Of a stretch of DNA of 9,648 bases, positions 6,460-9,648 are shown one piece after another. Below the pieces are notes generated by a model, which searched no databases, was not told where the DNA came from, and saw only the letters and a program-made list of their open reading frames with translations. The translations under genes and the position numbers were made by a program. Within the stretch, counting starts at the first letter, position 1. Each line of letters starts with the position of its first letter. Origin of the DNA: an uncultured Clostridia bacterium (GTDB taxonomy: Bacteria; Bacillota; Clostridia; Oscillospirales; Acutalibacteraceae); assembly GCA_937884625.1 (NCBI GenBank), contig CALGCE010000017.1, positions 1 to 9,648 of the forward strand, in the 5' to 3' direction.

Positions 6460-7686
6460 TTACCCCTTTTTATTTTTACCGTCAACGATTGCCTGTACCT
6501 TTATAGGCAGACCGTAGAGATTAATAAATCCTGCGGAATCCGTCTGGTCGTAATCGCTTTCGCCAAAGGTTGCTATTTCTTCACTGTAAAGTGAATATTC
6601 ACTCCAAATTCCTGCCTTAATTATATTGCCTTTATAGAGTTTTAGTTTTACCTTACCCGTAACCTTTTCCTGCGTCTTGTCAACAAAAGCGGATAGTGCC
6701 TCTCTTAAAGGGGTAAACCACTGACCGTTATAGACAAGTTCTGCAAAGGTAATAGAAAGTCTTTGTTTTTCGTGTAAGGTAAGTTTATCAAGACAAATAC
6801 TTTCAAGTGCTTCGTGTGCTTTGTAAAGTATTGTGCCTCCGGGTGTTTCGTAAACGCCCCTGCACTTCATACCTACAAGTCTGTTTTCTACAATGTCAAT
6901 TATACCGATACCGTTTTGACCGCCAAGTTCGTTTAGTTTAAGTATTATCTGCTTTGCGGTCATTTTTTTGCCGTCAAGTGCTACGGGAACACCCTTATCA
7001 AATTCAATTTCAACATAGGTCGGTTTATCGGGTGCCTTAACGGGGGATACGCCCATTTCAAGAAAGCCCTCTTTGTCATACATAGGTTCGTTACCCGTAT
7101 CTTCAAGGTCAAGACCTTCGTGTGACAAATGCCACAAGTTTTTATCCTTTGAGTAGTTGGTTTCCCTGTTGATTTTAAGAGGAATATTGTGTGCCTCGGC
7201 GTATTCTATTTCTTCCTCACGGGATTTAATATTCCACTCTCTCCACGGAGCAATTATCGGCATATTGGGTGCAAAATGTTTGATTGCAAGTTCAAAACGC
7301 ACTTGGTCATTACCTTTTCCCGTACAACCGTGGCATATAGCGTCTGCACCCTCTTTAATTGCTATTTCAACAAGTCCCTTTGCAATACACGGTCTTGCGT
7401 GGCTTGTGCCTAACAGATAGTCTTCGTAAATAGCACCTGCTTTCATAGTAGGTATTATATATTCGTCAACATATTCATCGGTAAGGTCTAAAACGTAGAG
7501 TTTTGACGCACCCGTTTTTATAGCCTTTTCTTCAAGTCCTTCAAGTTCGTCTGCTTGACCTACGTTGCCCGATACTGCTATTACTTCGCAGTTGTTGTAG
7601 TTCTCTTTGAGCCACGGAATAATTATCGAAGTGTCAAGACCTCCCGAATATGCAAGGACTACCTTTTTAATATCTGATTTGTTCAT
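6460..7686 (-). CDS. argG: Argininosuccinate synthase
   Basis: A 408-residue cytosolic enzyme that joins citrulline and aspartate using ATP to give argininosuccinate, AMP and pyrophosphate. The N-type ATP pyrophosphatase P-loop is AYSGGLDTS (12-20). Other signatures are [10 protein letters not shown] (about 93-102), [14 protein letters not shown] (119-132), APWREW (146-151) and the citrulline/aspartate-binding stretch with [18 protein letters not shown]. The length is standard (about 400-410). The chosen start (MNKSDIKK) has TGGAGG at good spacing. A longer in-frame ATG at 7728 lies at the -10 box of the promoter, upstream of the likely transcript start, and is rejected. The gene is the first of an argG-argH operon, with ArgR-type boxes upstream indicating repression by arginine. 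Confidence 0.97.
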   Translation of the reverse strand: MNKSDIKKVVLAYSGGLDTSIIIPWLKENYNNCEVIAVSGNVGQADELEGLEEKAIKTGASKLYVLDLTDEYVDEYIIPTMKAGAIYEDYLLGTSHARPCIAKGLVEIAIKEGADAICHGCTGKGNDQVRFELAIKHFAPNMPIIAPWREWNIKSREEEIEYAEAHNIPLKINRETNYSKDKNLWHLSHEGLDLEDTGNEPMYDKEGFLEMGVSPVKAPDKPTYVEIEFDKGVPVALDGKKMTAKQIILKLNELGGQNGIGIIDIVENRLVGMKCRGVYETPGGTILYKAHEALESICLDKLTLHEKQRLSITFAELVYNGQWFTPLREALSAFVDKTQEKVTGKVKLKLYKGNIIKAGIWSEYSLYSEEIATFGESDYDQTDSAGFINLYGLPIKVQAIVDGKNKKG

Positions 7687-7710
7687 AAATTTTTCCTCCA
7701 AAATATCTTT

Positions 7711-7728
7711 ATGCAATAAATTATGCAT
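7711..7728. promoter_or_regulatory. Palindromic element across the argG transcription start
   Basis: On the minus strand ATGCATAATTTATTGCAT reads as an imperfect inverted repeat with ATGCA/TGCAT ends. It begins directly after the -10 box and covers the predicted +1 (about 7722). The word TGCATAA occurs here and again in the upstream box at about 7800. The site would suit a repressor, perhaps an ArgR variant site, but the half-site spacing does not fit the canonical ARG box, so the assignment is tentative. Confidence 0.35.
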
Positions 7729-7757
7729 ATTATATACCTATTTTTGTCCTTTGTCAA
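7729..7757 (-). promoter_or_regulatory. Consensus sigma-A promoter of argGH
   Basis: On the minus strand TTGACA (7757-7752) and TATAAT (7734-7729), both perfect, are separated by exactly 17 bases. The start near 7722 gives a leader of about 35 bases with TGGAGG before the argG ATG. There is no room for a riboswitch or attenuator in the leader, so control most likely acts at initiation through the neighbouring operator-like sites. Confidence 0.9.
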
Positions 7758-7763
7758 GTATTT

Positions 7764-7802
7764 TACGAATAAATATTCAAAAAATTATAATATTTATGCA
7801 TA
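7764..7802 (-). promoter_or_regulatory. Tandem ArgR/AhrC-type ARG boxes upstream of argG
   Basis: On the minus strand TTTGAATATTTATTCGTA (7781-7764) matches the ARG box consensus TGAAT-WWWW-ATTCA in 13 of its 14 core positions. A weaker box, with core TGCATAAATATTAT (7800-7787), matches about 11 of 14 and lies exactly 21 bases upstream start to start. That equals the 18-base box plus 3-base gap known for ArgR pairs. Together the boxes contain a perfect 9-base inverted repeat, ATAAATATT/AATATTTAT. The strong box sits just upstream of the -35 box, with its centre near -50. ArgR hexamers bound with arginine would be the expected ligand; the regulator gene is not in the window. Confidence 0.55.
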
Positions 7803-7806
7803 GATT

Positions 7807-9648
7807 TTAAGATTTTAGACTTTTAACCGTTATTCCGTTACTTTCCGCCATACTGCAAATGGCATTATGGCAGGTAAACATAACGGTTTGTGTGTTGTTA
7901 GAATACTCTTTTAAAAACTTTATCGCCCTGTTTGCTCTTGTATCATCGTATTGAGAGAGGGCATCGTCAAGAAATACGGGCATATCTTCTTTTTCGCTTA
8001 TAAGGCTAGACAATGCAAGTCTTAAACTTAAATACGCTTGGTCGGCGGTGCCGTTGCTTAAATAGTCGAGTTCCCTTGTGCCGAAAATACCGCTTTGTTC
8101 AACCGTAATATCAAGCGATTTTGATATATTTATTGCAGAATATCTGCCACCTGTAAGATTTGAAAAAATTTCTAAGGTTTTATTTTCAAGTTCACTGCCA
8201 TACCCTCGTCTTATCTCGGCAAAACTGTCGGACAGTATTTCGGTTGCTATGTCACACGCATCGCAAAATGCCTTACCCGTCTTGATTTTTTGGGAGAGTT
8301 CGTTTATTTCCTTTTTAATATCTTCGGGGTTTTGAGCGTTCCTGAAAGATGTTTTAAGTTCGGTCTGCTTTTCGGTAATTGCAGAAGTTATTTGTGTAAG
8401 CCGTTCGTTTATTTCATCAAGTTTTCTTTTGTTATCGGCAAAGTCGGTATCATCTAAAACACAGTTTTGGTCTAAACCTGCTAATTTTTCCTTTGCTTCG
8501 TCATAAGAAATATTATCAAGGTCACGGCTTAAATACATAAGTTTTTGTTTTAACTCTTTTTGAGTTTCGGCTTTTTGTGTAAGTGAAGGTAAAACGTCTT
8601 CTATTTCCTCTATATCGGTCTTATCGCTGTAATCGGAAAAAAGTTTAATAAGTTCTTCGTTTGCCGTATTATATTTTTGCTCTTGTTCGTTTAATTCCCC
8701 CGTTTTCTCCGCAAGGTCAAGTTCACGTTGCTTTTTGATTTCGGCAGTAGAATTCAGTACTGATAAAAGCGTGTTCATATCGGCACTTTTAGCATTAATT
8801 TTTTCCTGCAACAATGCTTTTTCATTCTTTATACTTGCAAGTTCGTCGGCAATACTAATACAATCGTTTTGTGCCTTGGCAATTTTTGAATTGTCGGCAG
8901 GGCGTATAACAAAGGATAAACTTAAAAGTGTAACACCTAATAAAGCAACACAAATACCTATTACGGTATTAACAACCACCGTTAGTATAACGCCTGATAG
9001 TAGCAATACTGCACCTATTATTAAAAGAACGGGGTTAAAGGCAGATTTGCTGTTTTGTGCGGTGGTTTTTGCAATTTGTGCTTCATTTAAACGGTCTTGG
9101 GTTTCCTTTTCTTTTGCTTCAAGTGAATTTCTGTCCTTTATTAAATTATCTGTATTGCTTTTTAATAATTCGATTTTTTGTGCCGTTTCTTCGGGGGAGC
9201 CCTGTAATTCTATGGCACTTTTTATCTTTTCTATATCTGCGTTTAAGGTGTTGCAACGCTCACTATACCGTTTTGTGTTATTTATGCAAAATTCGGTTTT
9301 CTTTACAAACTGTTCGTCGAGTACAGCACCGCTTTTAAGGGTTAGTTCGCCGTTTAGTTTATCGAGTTGGTTTTTAGTATCAAGGTATTCCTTTATCTTT
9401 TTGGCATTTTTTATATCATTTTCGCTTTCGACGACAGATTTTACCTGTTTTTGCTCTGATAAGACAGTCTTATATTCATTTTTTAATTCTTCAAGTTTTA
9501 AATTAATCTCTCTTTTTTTTATGGCGTTTTCGTGCGACAGTTCAAGTTTTTCTTTAAGTGATGAAAGAATATTTGCATCTTCTATTAATTTACCTGTTCT
9601 GCCCGACTTTGAAATCAACCTTGTTTTTGCACTGTCGAGCCTTTTTAC
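7807..9648 (-). CDS. YhaN/SbcC-like coiled-coil ATPase with internal membrane hairpin, N-terminus beyond the window
   Basis: The frame is open to the right edge, so about 613 C-terminal residues are visible and the N-terminal Walker A half is missing; the TTG at 9616-9618 is not a real start. Long charged coiled-coil stretches flank a central hydrophobic hairpin of two helices (nucleotides about 9036-8905, NPVLLIIGAVLLL... to ...LLSLSFVIRP). The C-terminal ATPase half has the ABC-type signature YLSNGTADQAYLSLRLAL (from about 8064), Walker B MPVFLDD (about 8000-7980), D-loop SQYDD and the switch histidine in TCHN. This layout matches YhaN-type AAA proteins, Rad50/SbcC relatives usually paired with a YhaO-type (SbcD-like) nuclease just upstream, here off the window. 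The expected role is DNA end processing or repair near the membrane. It runs in the same direction as argG; no clear terminator separates them, though argG has its own promoter. Confidence 0.8.
   Translation of the reverse strand, partial: VKRLDSAKTRLISKSGRTGKLIEDANILSSLKEKLELSHENAIKKREINLKLEELKNEYKTVLSEQKQVKSVVESENDIKNAKKIKEYLDTKNQLDKLNGELTLKSGAVLDEQFVKKTEFCINNTKRYSERCNTLNADIEKIKSAIELQGSPEETAQKIELLKSNTDNLIKDRNSLEAKEKETQDRLNEAQIAKTTAQNSKSAFNPVLLIIGAVLLLSGVILTVVVNTVIGICVALLGVTLLSLSFVIRPADNSKIAKAQNDCISIADELASIKNEKALLQEKINAKSADMNTLLSVLNSTAEIKKQRELDLAEKTGELNEQEQKYNTANEELIKLFSDYSDKTDIEEIEDVLPSLTQKAETQKELKQKLMYLSRDLDNISYDEAKEKLAGLDQNCVLDDTDFADNKRKLDEINERLTQITSAITEKQTELKTSFRNAQNPEDIKKEINELSQKIKTGKAFCDACDIATEILSDSFAEIRRGYGSELENKTLEIFSNLTGGRYSAINISKSLDITVEQSGIFGTRELDYLSNGTADQAYLSLRLALSSLISEKEDMPVFLDDALSQYDDTRANRAIKFLKEYSNNTQTVMFTCHNAICSMAESNGITVKSLKS

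Noticed and set aside
7687..7728. Longer argG start at the ATG ending at 7728 (MHNLLHKD...)
   Set aside because: It begins at the -10 box, before the likely transcript start, lacks a ribosome binding site, and the added residues are not typical of the family.
7764..7785. Perfect 9-base inverted repeat upstream of argG as a terminator of the YhaN-like gene
   Set aside because: The stem is entirely A/T, the loop is 11 bases and no clean T run follows; it is better explained as part of the paired ARG boxes.
1..9648. CRISPR array, tRNA or rRNA genes, insertion sequence ends, defence system
   Set aside because: I found no regularly spaced repeats, cloverleaf-like segments, transposase motifs or terminal inverted repeats. 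The YhaN-like ATPase alone is not enough to call a defence system.

Overview
The window looks like a low-to-moderate GC genome from a gut-type Clostridia lineage, most likely Oscillospirales/Ruminococcaceae. The evidence is textbook sigma-A promoters, strong GGAGG ribosome binding sites, a FeoA-FeoB pair, a secreted protein with a dockerin-like tail, and a small secreted protein ending in a TGD-type sorting signal. The taxonomic call is inference from gene style, not from a marker gene.

Left end (1-550). The first ~142 bases read as a higher-GC plus-strand coding fragment of unknown family. At about base 143 this joins, head to head, the first ~52 codons of a minus-strand sodium/calcium antiporter-like protein. 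The antiporter breaks off in its conserved ATT(LPE) motif, so this end is a rearrangement or an assembly chimera. The antiporter fragment keeps an intact 5' control region: a consensus promoter, a leader resembling the yybP-ykoY manganese riboswitch, and an overlapping intrinsic terminator. Its promoter is back to back with the feoA promoter, with one base between the two -35 boxes.

Plus-strand block (496-5013). feoA and feoB (ferrous iron uptake) overlap by 4 bases. Thirteen bases after feoB comes a secreted transglutaminase-fold protein with a degenerate dockerin-like C-terminus. A separate strong promoter then drives a small secreted, wall- or membrane-anchored protein with one InlB/Flg_new-like beta domain. 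This block ends against a hairpin terminator shared with the converging minus-strand genes.

Minus-strand block (5033-9648). argG and argH, the last two steps of arginine synthesis (citrulline plus aspartate to argininosuccinate, then to arginine plus fumarate), form a tight operon. It is driven by a perfect TTGACA-17-TATAAT promoter preceded by tandem ArgR-type boxes. Upstream, in the same direction, is the C-terminal part of a YhaN/SbcC-like coiled-coil ATPase with an internal membrane hairpin; its N-terminus lies beyond the right edge.

The genes are mostly ordinary housekeeping ones. The points of interest are the control architecture linking manganese-type and iron-type transport, the odd position of the secreted transglutaminase behind feoB, and the broken left end. 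I saw no CRISPR array, tRNA, rRNA, insertion sequence or clear new defence system.
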